From Macrostomum hystrix (Eukaryota > Platyhelminthes > Macrostomidae): a stretch of DNA of 64,000 nucleotides. The stretch spans positions 8,985,001 to 9,049,000 of the forward strand of contig CATNEN010000001.1 of NCBI GenBank assembly GCA_950097015.1. Reading direction: 5' to 3'. Both the position numbers and the translations under genes were made by a program. Below, one piece after another: positions 51,438 to 62,608 of the stretch. The notes under the pieces were generated by a model that ran no database searches, was not told the origin of the DNA, and worked only from the letters and a program-made list of their open reading frames with translations. The first letter of the stretch is position 1; the number at the start of each line of letters is the position of its first letter.

Positions 51438-53718
51438 TGAAATGGTCGGGTCTTTTTGCAAGCCGATGATCGCCCTCGTGAAAGATAGGAGTGTGGAGAA
51501 TTGGCGATAGAGTCGGAGGTCGATCACGTAGCTGCCCGCGAGTTGTCGCGGAGAGGGATGAGACGAAGGGAGAGATGAGGAGGTACAAAGGATGCAGGGA
51601 GTGGTCCTATTGGCCTCAGGCTGGCCAGTCCCACTCGTCCCATAGGCCACAGGCATGACTGCCGTGCCTACCCCTAGCAATGCTCGAAACCGGCTAAAAG
51701 TCTAAAGTGAGGTGTCGGACTATCCGTAAACAGATAGGACAGGGCTAGAGAGCCTACTGTCATCAGTAGCATGTAAATAACTGACTCCTAACCTTGGTAG
51801 CGGTGGTCGAATCGGCCCAGGCTCTTGTCACAGAAATGCGGAAAGGCTATTGGCAAAGCGGAAAATGATCTAGGGTAGCGCCGACACCCAATGCGCCTAC
51901 GTTGCCAACGCAGACATTTGGGAACTTGGGTCCCCGGAGTACACAGCTCCCAGTTCATCACACAGATCTAGACAAGCTGAAAAATAGGGCATTCTGCAAC
52001 TTTCGTTTTAGACTGGGGTGAGAGCCCCAGAATGGATCGAGACACGCCTCAACAGGGGATTCCTGAATTCGCGCTACAGGGGTCTAGAAAGGTGGTACTA
52101 AGAACTCGAATGAGAATCCATAGCCGGAATCCTACTCATGAAAACATCAGGCACATTCCTTACATTAGATTGCAGCCTACACATTAAGTAACTAACAAAC
52201 CGAATCTGTGGGAGTTTAGGAAATCAGAGGCTGGAGAGATTAAGCAGAACACGGACTGAGTGATTACGCAAGCGATGATTATTAGATCACACCTCTCGCT
52301 CCCATGGCCGCGGCTACGAGAGGCGGGGAATAGAAGGAGAATTCAATTGGCAAAGGAATTTGACGCGCACACTGGAATCCGCCAGTGAGCGAGGAAAGCC
52401 GGCAAAGGAGTCCCCCGCCCCTAGGCAGCAATGCACACGCTACGTTCCGCATTTTACTCGCGAATCCCTAGCTCCTTATTACTCCTGTGCGCGCTCACAG
52501 TTGTCTTCCTGCCGCAGCCTTCAGCTCGGCCTCGCCAGAGCCCACCCCCTAAGAGTTTAGCCACTCATAGCTGAGGGCTGTCTAACAGATAAAATGAACA
52601 TTGAGGCGGACACAAAATGAAAAGGATTCAATTGTAATTAAAGGTTGCCTAAAGTAAAGTTAATGGCTAGAGTTGTACTAGTTTATTAGGCTAGAAATTC
52701 CTAGTGCCCTTTCCCACTAAAGTGCCGCCTAGTTAAAGAACGGTCCCTTAGGTATAACAATTAGAAAACCGCTGCGCGGGTTACTTATCGGAGTGCCGGT
52801 TGCGTGCCACAGGCCTGTCGTTCTCGCGGGAGGGCAGGGAAAAATAGCAAAGGCAGAGAAGGGAAAAAGCTAATTATGAGCTGGCAGGGGCCAACACACT
52901 AGTGGATCGCTAATGCTCAATTTGAGCTCACCTAGAGGTGGCTTTTTGCTACTGGAGCTTATAGGCAGGCAATTAGCCTGTGAGCGCTAGATGAGCTTTG
53001 AGCTCAGGGGTCAGTGGGGGAATTGGGTCCGGAGTAAGTCCGGGGAGAGGTGAGTTTCCCGAAGGAAAAGGTAACGGTCCTAGAGGGAGCAGCGCAGCGC
53101 GCTTGCTTAAATAGTCCTGCAGCACGCCAACCTCGACATCCATCAAAATAACCCACATTCGCGCCAGCCTGTCAACGGGGAATCGAAGCGGCGATGTGCC
53201 GCCCCGATTACCCAATGAACCGACGGCGAGAAACGACAGATGCTCCTCGAGAGCAGCTGCCGGCAGACGGCCAATGATTGTTACACCGCCGGGACAATGG
53301 GAAGCGCAGGCGCCGACCTGCCTACAGTGACATTTACATGTATCTAAGAGGGGAGGTCATGAAGTCGAGCTGGGCTCGAATACTGTAAAGAAGTGGGGAC
53401 ATGCAGAATTAATGATCACTCATAATGCCCGAGCGATTTCCGACATCTGATCGCGGTTTGGAGGGGAATTATAACCTAAACTACTCATACAATAAAAGTT
53501 ATGGCCGCGATCAGTCATTCCTACAGGGGTCTAGACAGATCCAGGGAAAAGGGATTCGACGGCTACTTAATTCACCGCCGCCCCAAACCCGGCCCTAAGA
53601 TTAATGATCTTGTTTGCGGCCAGCTGCTATGTGGGTCGCAATTATTAGATACTTAAAAAAATTAAAAAATTATGCTGGCTCACATTCCCACTCGACTCCC
53701 GCAGCACACTCCACATCA
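51438..53718 (+). mobile_element. 2.3-kb solo LTR-like element, copy 4
   Basis: Starts TGAAATGGTCGGG, ends CACATCA, flanked by CTAC on both sides (51434-51437, 53719-53722). TATA-like CTTGCTTAAATAGTCC near 53102 and CAATAAAAG near 53489. It lies only 82 bases upstream of the first RING gene, so it could act as a promoter for that gene or separate it from its original upstream region. Confidence 0.78.
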
Positions 53719-53800
53719 CTACAGCTTCTCAAGCTTGTCGTAAAAGGCGACTAAACCTCTGCTGTCTGCAAACGCCCACACAATTTTCGCAAACACTACC

Positions 53801-54449
53801 ATGGACTGTCCTGTCTGTCTTGAAGAATTTTCATGTAAACTACCATGTATATGTGTCAATAAACACCATGTTTGCGGTTCTTGCTTAAGCCTGCACACTA
53901 CAAAAAACCATTAAAAATAGTCCTCTGTGCCGTGGAAATCTCCGCCAATGTATGATATGTAACTCATGGCGAACTGTACAATACTGTCAAAACCAACATT
54001 TTATGTGTCCGCAATGCATGAAGAAGTTTGCCTATCGAGTCATTTTCCAATGTCCTGTTTGCAATAATACCCCACTATTCATGATTTGTAACAAACTCGT
54101 GCGTATTAAACAAAATTATGGTTGCCAACTTCATCCATTAACCTATACTCTTTTTTCCTCTAACAAGATAATTCAACTTTTAAAAGCATGGCCTATCCCA
54201 CGAATTGCCCACAAAACGCGTATAAACATTGTACGATACTCATTGCAATACGGCCCTCAGCTTAGACAATTGTCCATACATGATATTGCACAAAAACTGT
54301 TTAATCTTGTCGATGACATGAATCCTCATCCCTGTCCCATTTTCTGTACAATTCTCCGCACACTGATTTTGCGAAATAAAGAATTATCGTATCTACTGCC
54401 ACCACACGAATCATATCAATATGTTAGTTCCGATCAAGAAGTCGATTAA
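53801..54449 (+). pseudogene. RING-type zinc-finger protein, first of a tandem pair, one frameshift
   Basis: Starts MDCPVCLEEFSCKLPC with Cys and His spaced as in a RING (HHVCGSC), then changes frame in a run of six A at 53902-53907. After it, NSPLCRGNLRQCMIC completes the first finger and opens a second cysteine cluster (YCQNQHFMCPQC, QCPVC). The C-terminal half is helical (LLKAWPIPRIAHKTRINI, LILRNKELSYLL). The same order is present in the neighbour at 54471, so the pair arose by duplication. RING proteins are usually E3 ubiquitin ligases; no known family with this double cluster came to mind. The frameshift is in a homopolymer, so it could be a sequencing or assembly error. Confidence 0.65.
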
Positions 54450-54470
54450 AAAAACCGCCCACAGACAAAA

Positions 54471-55094
54471 ATGCAAGACTGCCCTATTTGTTTAGAAGAA
54501 CAGACCGCTCTAATGCCCATGTGCGAAGTCGGACATGGGACATGCCAACAATGCGAGACAGCCGCGGCGCAAACTGGCAACCCAATACGCACCTGCCCAA
54601 TCTGCCGTCGAGACAGGGTCCACTGTCTCATTTGCGGTAACCAACCGCAAATACAAATCTGTGACAATAGACACTGGAGCTGCCTCGCCTGCCCAGAGAC
54701 ACTCGGCAGTCGAAATATCGACAAATGCCCCGATTGCTTCCTACGGCTGCGGGAGGAACCCTTGGCTACGGTACGATTAACACCTGTAGCAGTGGACCTA
54801 CTGCTCATGAATATGAATGACATGGAGCCTTATGAATTACTAACGGCAATAAAGACGTGGCCGACACCACTGCGATGCCAACAACATCGGCGATATTTAC
54901 TTCAACTGGGCGAGTACCTGACACGCCGAGCCGAAATTATGACAGATACAGAGGCCTACCTCTATATCCTCGAGCATACTGAGGATCCGGCCTACCTACA
55001 ACTATATAAATTATTTTGGCCAATAGCCATACTAACGGTCAAAATTCAAGCCCAAGTACATGAATTTATCCGGCAACAATTCAGCCTTGAATGA
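54471..55094 (+). CDS. RING-type zinc-finger protein, second of a tandem pair, intact
   Basis: A 207-residue intact frame. Residues 3-55 form a C3HC4-like RING (DCPICLEEQ, MCEVGHGTCQQC, TCPICRRD); residues 58-100 form a second cluster (CLICGNQPQIQICDNRHWSC, CPDCFLRL). The rest is helical and ends IRQQFSLE. It starts 21 bases after the stop of its paralogue, too close for a separate promoter, which suggests a shared transcript. Downstream (370 bases) are a polypurine tract and a 2.1-kb LTR, so both genes may be accessory genes of a retroelement, located between pol and the 3' LTR. Likely a ubiquitin ligase acting on host proteins; that function is inference. Confidence 0.65.
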   Translation: MQDCPICLEEQTALMPMCEVGHGTCQQCETAAAQTGNPIRTCPICRRDRVHCLICGNQPQIQICDNRHWSCLACPETLGSRNIDKCPDCFLRLREEPLATVRLTPVAVDLLLMNMNDMEPYELLTAIKTWPTPLRCQQHRRYLLQLGEYLTRRAEIMTDTEAYLYILEHTEDPAYLQLYKLFWPIAILTVKIQAQVHEFIRQQFSLE

Positions 55095-55464
55095 GTAACA
55101 ATTTTGATCGCATAAACTAGTAAAACAAACAGACCATTTATTCATTGCTTATTTAAAATAATTACACCTCCCGGATTACTTAGATTACTTAAACAACCGG
55201 ATTATGTTCATCAATCCCTATGTTAACCAATACAATGCCAAAATTGCTACGCATCTCTTCTCAAACTGTTAATTCCTTTTCACGAACATTTTATCAACTA
55301 CTCACGCCAATTATATAATCCATTTGTGTTTTATGTCTACCCATACGTAACTATACCAATTTTAACTAGTCCTGATACTGCCAATACATGATGTTATCTT
55401 ATTATTGTTATGCAGTCATTTTCTTTTCCTCTTAATAATTAAAATTCGGGACGATTTTTTTCGT
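55095..55464. other. AT-rich stretch between RING genes and LTR
   Basis: No gene recognised; would be the 3' untranslated part of the putative retroelement. Confidence 0.5.
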
Positions 55465-55479
55465 AAAAAAGGGAGATAT
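55465..55479 (+). other. Candidate polypurine tract
   Basis: AAAAAAGGGAGATAT directly precedes the LTR start TGTAGAGAG, the expected position of the plus-strand primer of an LTR retrotransposon. Confidence 0.55.
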
Positions 55480-57587
55480 TGTAGAGAGTAGTAAAATATT
55501 CCATTTGTTTAAACGCGCTACTTAAAATAATATCACAAGGATAACAGCTTTTAATCTATTTTTAGGAATGAGTCATGCGCTATATTTAGAAACAAAGTCA
55601 TGTGACATGAAACCGTAGAACCGGTTCTCGACAGCTGTATTTGCTTGAATTCCAAATATGGTAATGTTCACCTGAAAAACCCCCAAAACGCAGCTGAACA
55701 AACAAGTTTGACCTCACTGTGCAAACATGTATGCCCAATGTAAACACCCGGTCCTAAACCGGTTTGCCCCAAAATTTTACTATAAATATAAGCCAAAATC
55801 CGAGCTGAAAATTCAGACTCGGTGCGGTCCACCGGACTTCAAAACAGCTTTACGAAGAAGAGGACTCATCTCTGAGGGAAAGACAAGTGGTAAGCGCTTT
55901 ACTAGACAGAGTTATTTATTGCTAGCAATAGTTGTTGAGTTGAACTAAGCTTACGAGAGCCACATATCGTCGATACATTTGAGAAAGGCCTCCTTGTTTC
56001 ATAGGATACATTCCTAGAGGATTATTGATTGATTTGATTTAAGTTATCCGTTATCTTTCGGAGGTAACGAAGAAGACGCCCTTCAGGAGGACCTATTGGA
56101 GATATACAAGAGAGATTTCCATTGTTCACTAGGGCGCACGCTTCTATTGTGAATTCCGAGCTCGAGGAAACCGACAACTGATTCGCTCTCGTCATTTATT
56201 GGCCAACAGATAAAGTCAAGCAGCTGCCAAGATGACAAAGAATGAGCAACTAGAAATCGACTCATATGAAGTATCGAAACTCAGGCTTAGGATTAGGCTA
56301 GGGACCCTTACAAAACTTTGGTTTCAGCAAGAGGCACCTGGCGAGGCATCTGGCGAGGCTATGAACTAACACGGAGAACGGCAACGGCAGTTCACGAACG
56401 AGTCGACGGCGAAGACATGTGCCGAAATTAAGCTTCAGCCAACCGCCAGAGTTCAACCGCACTTAGAGGCAACGCAGGCCAAGCTCGGAGGCCTATGCCG
56501 CGAGATAAGACAGCTCGGCAACATTGGAACGGCGAGCGCAAAGGGCGGTAACTATTGAAATAAGACACCAACGAAGTTAGTTTAAGACAACCAAGACTTA
56601 GACTTAGAGTCGGAAGCCAAATCCTTAACAGCTTGATTGTAACAACTAACCGAGAGCCGCTTTCATCTTTCATTTGACTTCCTATCTCACCCCGGTAGAG
56701 GAGCGACCAACTGTTGAGCCGCCTGAGAAGCAGTTTAGCTCTGAAATAATATCACACGCGTAACATATAAGCGGATAAAATAGCTTATAGAAGACAAGAC
56801 TACAAAGACTCAAGAAACACAGACTCGAAACCTCACTGTCGACCAGAATAAGAAGAACAATGACTACAAGGACCCAGAAGACTAGAAACTACTTAAGGAA
56901 TAAGAAGCAATTGCAGTAAGTGTCACGTGACTGTTATAAATTCCTAGGCAATTGTTCCCTATTGTCTAGAAGTGGGAGTTTCGTGTGTCAGATTAACACG
57001 CAAAACTCTTCACCACGACAAAAGCGCTTGCATTCAGTTTTAAGAAATCAGAGTCAGAAGTGTGTTCAAGATATAAAAAGAGTGCCTTGTAAAAGAAGTA
57101 TATTGTGTTATTCATTTTAAGAGATGAGAATGTTGAGAAACATACTCAGAATCATACTAAGAACCATACCAAGAACTATACTAAGAACTCTACTAAGAAC
57201 TATACTAAGAATTGTACCTAGAATTATACTAAGAATTGTACCTAGAATTATAGTCAGATTAATACCAAGAATATTACTAAAAGGGAACTGCTATATTCTT
57301 ATCTCTGGGACGCCTAATTGACTGGAGACATACATTTGCCTAATTTACCGCTCGTGCGATACAGACGCTACCAGATTGAAGAGTTAAACGGCCCATTTAA
57401 GGACCGCCAGTTTAAAACATCCACCAAATTGAGATAACAGCAGTGAGATCAGTTATTAAATAAAGGCCTATTACAACTTTGGTGTCATTCGGTAGGATTT
57501 AATTACACCTGCAACAACTTTTGTAACAGCAGTAGGATTTTCTCATAAAGGCCTGTATTATTTAATTTAGCCCTACAACAACTTTGG
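55480..57587 (+). mobile_element. Long LTR (about 2.1 kb)
   Basis: Begins TGTAG and ends CTACA (5-bp inverted ends). A TATA box CTATAAATATAAG lies at about 55781-55793, followed by a donor-like GTGGTAAGCG at 55888. AATAAAGG near 57462 may be the polyadenylation signal. The last 130 bases contain three similar junctions (ATTACA+ACTTTGGTGTCATTCGGTAGG; GCAACA+ACTTTTGTAACAGCAGTAGG; CTACA+ACAACTTTGGTGTCAGCGATAGG), as if the LTR end and primer-binding site had been triplicated. The 5' flank (GATAT) and 3' flank (ACAAC) do not match, so it is not a simple solo LTR. Low-complexity AGAACTATACTAAGAA repeats fill 57130-57280. Confidence 0.55.
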
Positions 57588-57611
57588 TGTCAGCGATAGG
57601 ATCTTGATTAT
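57588..57611 (+). other. Candidate primer-binding site
   Basis: ACTTTGGTGTCAGCGATAGG directly follows the LTR end. TTTGGTGTCAGCGG-like sequences are used as primer-binding sites in several animal Gypsy elements as I recall; this was not checked against a tRNA set. Confidence 0.4.
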
Positions 57612-57661
57612 TAATAATATAGCCCTGGGGACACTTGGAACATGCAATATAAAGCCGATTT

Positions 57662-58040
57662 CGACTCCTTCCCCCTAACAGTCGCCTATCCCCAACCCCA
57701 ACTTTGTCTTACCAAAAATAACAGCTTTAACTAGCTTCCGAGCGATCGATTCCCTCCACCCGCTTGAAGTCCCCATATTGTCTAGCATTCTGAGCATTTC
57801 TTTGTCCCAGCGAGTCTTCTCTGGAAAATCCATATACTTAATGTCGTTCCAGATGCAGACAGTCTAGCTCGTTCACAGGCTCATGCCCAGGATTTGAATT
57901 ATTGTTTTTATCTAGCTGTGTTTCAAGCGGATTCAAAGGCCTGCAATATTTATAGCCGGGAATTGTACAGCCTTTGTTTAGATTTATTATCGACGACACT
58001 GCCCCATCGTTATAACTCGCAGCCGCCTCCATCTTCATCT
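57662..58040 (-). pseudogene. Phospholipase A2 fragment (viral type), copy 2, catalytic His lost
   Basis: Read on the minus strand: TIPGYKYCRPLNPLE, NPGHEPVNELD, a one-base frame change, then CIWNDIKYMDFPEK, RWDKEMLRMLDNM, RKLVKAVIFG and KTKLGLGIGDC before a stop. It is nearly identical to 11777-12060, but the HD pair is ND and the calcium-loop Gly is Arg, so the enzyme would be dead. It extends further at both ends than the first copy, and the start (MKMEAAASYNDGAVSSIIN) is preserved here. Confidence 0.65.
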
Positions 58041-58144
58041 CCGTTCTGCCGTATGCCTACTTTTTGTGAGCTTGCAGCAGCTCTCGAAGTGGGCGAGTCG
58101 GACTGCCAGCAGGTTGACTCAAACCCCATCTTAACCGCCTTTCG

Positions 58145-58590
58145 GATTTGAGCAGTCACTCGCTTATTATGTCGCTTTGATGTAGCTTTGTAAATGCTAT
58201 TTCGAAGTCCTCATTATCCGACTTGGACCCAGCATCCTCGAAGACACCGACTCAAATGGCAACACGGATGTGCACCTGGCCGCAGGATCAGGCATGGCTG
58301 CAGGCCGTTCGATGAGCTGTGGGTGGCAACGACTGCTTGTACAAGAAAGGGCAATTCGAACGCACCGCAATTCACTGCATTCGCAGCAATAAATAAATCC
58401 GGCAACTCCGCACTTGAGTATATGGAGGATATTAGTGGGCCAGAGGACCCAAATGCGAGAGAAATATGTGGCAACACACTTAGTGTAAGTGGCCGCGGTG
58501 TTTCAGGGCTCCGATTCCATGCAGCTCTTTAAGTTGCTTCTAAGTCACGACTGCTTCCAACACAAAGGGAATTTTGAACGCACAGCAATT
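58145..58590 (+). other. Unrecognised coding-like fragments
   Basis: Two partly similar stretches, at about 58322-58375 and 58545-58590, share CGACTGCTT, AA.GGGAATTT/GCAATTCGAACGCAC and GCAATT, hinting at a duplicated exon fragment (HDCFQHKGNFERTAI in translation). The second is cut by the mariner's left end. No family recognised. Confidence 0.35.
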
Positions 58591-58592
58591 TA

Positions 58593-59023
58593 TACGAGGG
58601 TCAGTCAAAAAGCGGTCAGCAGCGAAGGTCTTGGCGACTGTGTTCTGGGATGCCGAGGGAGTTGTGATGGTTGACTTTCTAGAAAGCCAGAAAACCATCA
58701 ATGCCATCTACTACGAGTCGCTTTTGCAAAAGCTCCGCACCGAACTGGCCAAAAAGCGACCTGGCAAGCTGCACCGTGGAGTGCTCTTCCACCACGACAA
58801 TGCACCAGCCCACACTTCTCGACTGTGCCGGGAGGCTCTGCGAGATTTCCGCTGGGAAATACTTCAGCATCCTCCGTACAGCCCTGATTTGGCTCTTTCA
58901 GACTTTTTTTTGTTTCCAAAGCTGAAGGAGGCGATCAAGGGAATTCGACATCACAGCAAGGAGGCTGCCAAGAAGGCTACAAGGAACGGACCCCGAATCC
59001 TAAACTTCATATACGAAACTTGA
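58593..59023 (+). pseudogene. Mariner transposase, internal and C-terminal part
   Basis: Begins at a mariner inverted-repeat start (TACGAGGGTCAGTCAAAAAG) and jumps directly to KVLATVFWDAEGVVMVDFL. It has HHDNAPAHTS with the second catalytic Asp and HPPYSPDLALSDFF with the third (34 residues apart, DD34D), ending LNFIYET. The helix-turn-helix part and the first Asp are missing. The right inverted repeat was not found. It belongs to a different subgroup from the fragments at 15831 and 61320. Confidence 0.8.
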
Positions 59024-59087
59024 CTTGCGCAGCTCTAGGTTTGCAACCAAACCTACGATTTGCCACTTCTGACACGAAATTACCGCA

Positions 59088-61350
59088 ATGTATACTTGGG
59101 TGGTCAAGAAGAACACCAACATCGGGTTTGTGGTGTTTCTGACAATTGCCTGCTGTTTGGCCAATGCAGCACCTGTTATGCCTGTGGAGCAAATCAAGAC
59201 ACTCCCCAACAAAGTGGCCCATGTCACACTAATTGGTAAAGACGGAGACTGGCTTGTTGCAGGAGTGACATCCCTGCTCACTCTGCTGAGTCTGCTAGCA
59301 CCCTGCTGTGTGTGCAAAGGGAAGAGAGACAGGACCAGGTACAGAATGAAAAAAGAACATCGGAAGCTGGCAGTTCTCCGAGGTGTGGGCAACGCTAAAG
59401 GGAAGACTGTCTGTGAGTGTGGTTGTGACCACACCTCCTGTGCAGGTCATATTGTCTACGAATCGAGGATGAAGATGGTGTTGAAAGCTCTGAACGGGAC
59501 TAGGCACGAGTACAGACCTGGAGCCATTGTCATCATCTGTCTGGCCTCTTCCTCCATGGCAGTTCAAGGTCAGCTCATACTTCCTGTGCAGACTGTTGAG
59601 GTAGTGTCTCATTCCGGAGTGAACCGTCTGATCATGGACCTGATGGAGCCTGACATGAGTCTGGTAGTCAGGGAGAAGAACCTCTTCCACCGCATGGGGT
59701 GTCAGGATTTGATGGCAATCAGTATCAAGAGTGACTACAGCTGTGGCAGCAGTGGGTACGACAACAGCACAGAGCTCAAAGTCATGAACACTCGCATTCA
59801 GGTCCCCAACAACATGGGTTCAATGAAATGGTCGAAATACCACTACGACTGCATGGGTGTCATCAGGTCAGTCAACGGGACCACACATACAGAATGCTGT
59901 ATTGATATTCGGCACATCGAGAAGTCTGAAATCTCGGCACTTATCTCGAAGGTGTACGAGGAAGAATCCCAGGCCAAAATTGCTCAGGTTGGTGACCTCT
60001 CCTGCATCTCAGGTTCCAGAGTGCCTGGAAACTGGTGGGATCACATCGATCTGGATGAAGCATTTGAACCCAAGTGTGCAGGCTTCTGGGTGGTGGCCTA
60101 CTTTTCTGACTGCGGCCCGCAGCTTGTCAGACTCTGGCAAACACCACAGCTCTGGCATTGCTGACTGAAAGTGTTTTTGTGCAGGGAGTGGACAGCCTTG
60201 GAGAATGCAGAGTGAGGCGCTGCATGGCAAGCTACTTTGACGAAAAGAGTCACGGGCGCACCAAACGTGCAGCTCAAAATTCCAGACTCTTCAAGTCACA
60301 CCACTGGGGCTCGGGATGGGTGGCCAATGTTGTGGATGTAGATGACGGATTCTCTGTGACTGATGCCGTCTCTGAGTGCTGTCTGTGGTGACCGGATGTG
60401 CCCAGGAGCTTTCAGATTCCTGTCTCGGTCTATTGCGTCTGTAAGCTCTCTGAGTTCAACCAAATATGCCCTGAACACCACCTGCAGGGTAGTGAAGGGA
60501 GGAGTTGTCATAGGGGCACCAGTGCCACACAAGCCTGTGTTCAAACAGAGCTTCGTCTACATCAGCCCAGCACTCAAGTTGGTCGGGGACTGTAAGGGCG
60601 GGACCTGCAAGAAGTGCATCATTCAGTCACAGAAGGAATGGAAGGCCAATTCCTCTCTGACAGTTGATGAGGGTGACCTGACAGTGGTGTACAGCCCTCT
60701 AAACATCAGCACCTGCACAGAGGTTGGAGGGTTCAAGTCATATCAGGTCAAATACGGCTCTTCCTGCATCACTCTTACTCTAGACATGCTGAGAGAGAAT
60801 TACTGCACGAAAGTCTCGTCAAACATCCTTCCTGCTGTCTCTTATGTTCAGCCAGTGAGGCTGACCACAGACTACATGGTGCCCATCAGGATCAACCTCA
60901 CTAACTCCGGGTGGGCAGATGTCCGTGATCACCTGACGTCGGCGAAGCAGCAGATGGACAGAGCTGTTATGGAGTTCGAGAGAGGGTACTCAGAGAATGC
61001 CCTCCACGTGACACAGAGCTGTAGAAACCACGGCAGATGTGGGTGTTGTTAGGGTGCTGGTATACACAAACTTCACTATGACCTGCCTTCTGCTACTCAT
61101 GCTCATAATGTGGGGCATCTACAAGGCTGCATCGGGAAAGAGGAAAGACAACACCATGCCATATGACCGGTCAGAGGCAATCAACACAATGAGAGTGTAC
61201 GATGAGGAGGTCACCTCTCACAAGCTGGTCAGACTCAGGTGCCTGAGGTCCGATGGCGGATGCAGCAGAGTCCATGTTTTCCCTCTACGAGCCGGAGACC
61301 AAAACCCAGAGCTTGCAGTGAAAGCGCCCCTGATGAACCCACTCCGCTGA
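59088..61350 (+). pseudogene. Viral-envelope-like glycoprotein precursor remnant, three frameshifts
   Basis: Four overlapping frames (59088-60164, 60158-60391, 60363-61052, 61039-61350) form one protein of about 730 residues. It starts with a hydrophobic signal (IGFVVFLTIACCLANAAPV), then a second hydrophobic segment (WLVAGVTSLLTLLSLLAPCC), a basic cytoplasmic-like part with CECGCDHTSCAGH, a third hydrophobic segment (AIVIICLASSSMAVQGQ) that could be an internal signal, a Cys-rich ectodomain with N-glycosylation sequons, a furin-like GRTKRA site near 60255 followed by HHWGSGWV, and a C-terminal membrane anchor (MTCLLLLMLIMWGIY). This two-glycoprotein layout is virus-like, but I could not assign a family. 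Frameshifts near 60160, 60375 and 61045 make it non-functional as read. It lies between two mariner fragments. Confidence 0.45.
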
Positions 61351-61650
61351 AGGCCAAGACGGTGCCATCGATGAAGAAGCGGATGGGCACCCTCTTCTGG
61401 GATCGTCAAGGAGTGCTGCCAATTGAGTGGCTGCCTGAGAAGCGGACAGTCACAGGTGACTCCTGTTGCGACGTTGCGCTAGCTGAAGGAGGCGATCAAG
61501 GAGAAGAGGCGTGGCAAGGTCACTAGGGGTGTCTGGCTGCTCCATGACAATGCTTCAGCCCACACCTGTCACAAGGCGCAGGCCGCCATCCGTGAGCTGG
61601 GGTTCGAGCAGCTCCCTCCCCTGCTCATCCGCCAGACCTGGCCCCCTCGG
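61320..61650 (+). pseudogene. Mariner transposase fragment, second type
   Basis: Reads EPTPLKAKTVPSMKKRMGTL, FWDRQGVLPIEWLPEKRTV, then after a frame change GVWLLHDNASAHTCHKAQAA with the second catalytic Asp, IRELGFEQLPPP and DLAPSD with the third. The remainder is replaced by Merlin sequence at about 61660. Its first codons overlap the last codons of the envelope-like frame. Confidence 0.75.
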
Positions 61651-61659
61651 ACCGCGTAC

Positions 61660-61751
61660 AACACTGGTCTGATCAATCACGTGACAGTGAATCATTCACT
61701 GCACTTCCGTGACCCCAACAACCTAGAGATGCATACGAACAGTTTTACCAC
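61660..61751 (+). pseudogene. Merlin transposase fragment, left part
   Basis: Contains VTVNHSLHFRDPNNLEMHTN, the block ahead of the catalytic Glu in Merlin transposases (compare SVNHRLHFVDP at 18615). It is interrupted at 61752 by a solo LTR and resumes at 62609. Confidence 0.65.
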
Positions 61752-62608
61752 TGTAGTGAGCCGTAGCTTAGGTGGCTCCCTTTTCCCGGCACTGAGTGGC
61801 TGTCCGGCCCGCCCTCTCTGGCGCTGTCCGGTCTGCCCTCTTTGTCCTCCCTTTCCCACGGCAGCGCTTGCACTTAGAGTGTGTTGTCTCTCCCCCAGGG
61901 ATGAGTCATCACCTCTTTGTCCCGCGCTGGCCAGTCCCTTTCTTTGTGTGCGCGTTTGTCTGCACTCAGTCAGCGCATGATTCTCCTCATGTGACTGGCC
62001 TCTCTCTTTGTCTCCTAAAGTGCACGTAAACATGTTTACTGCACTTGGGGCTTTGATTATGGGACAGGAGTCTACGTAGGAGTGACGTTTTGGCGCCACT
62101 GACGTCAGTTGCTATTTTTAGAAACCACGTGAGCCCATCACGTGCTTTCTAACGTAGCACTGACCCTATGGGAGGCCCCTGCCTATAAAAGAAAGGCCCC
62201 GCTCCTCTGGTTCTCTAACCCTTCTATCCCTTGTTTAAACCTTCTCTTGATAACCGTCGTTCTTAACTTGTTCTCTGTGCCATCAGTGTCTAAGTTTCCT
62301 ACTTCAGTCTCTGCATGTGACTGCTCGTAAGCTCAGTTCTGGCTAAGTCCCGAAACTAACTTAGCCTTCCACCCCACCATCCGAGCTACGCAGGACACTG
62401 ACAGCCTGTAATTGCAACTGGAACTCTGCACTGTGTGCTTCTCGAGACTTTGTGACTTCGTTTCTTTCGGGCCAAGGATCCTTCACCTCACCGAAGGCAG
62501 AAGTCCTGACGCCCTGGTGGCAGCGCTACTACTACACTACCTGATATTCTTGGACTTCATATTGGAGTCCGCCGGATCCTCATTGTTAGCAGGACGACCG
62601 GTACAACA
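61752..62608 (+). mobile_element. Solo LTR inside a Merlin fragment
   Basis: 857 bases, beginning TGTAGTGAGC and ending GTACAACA, flanked by CCAC on both sides (61748-61751, 62609-62612). CCTATAAAAG at about 62182-62191 is the TATA box, with an initiator-like pyrimidine region downstream. It has no coding potential and is unrelated to the 2.3-kb LTR family. The sequence on either side belongs to one Merlin gene. Confidence 0.78.

Noticed and set aside
57124-57321. 65-residue frame of repeated RxxxRxxLRT
   Set aside because: It comes from a short AGAACTATACTAAGAA tandem repeat within the long LTR; no independent support.
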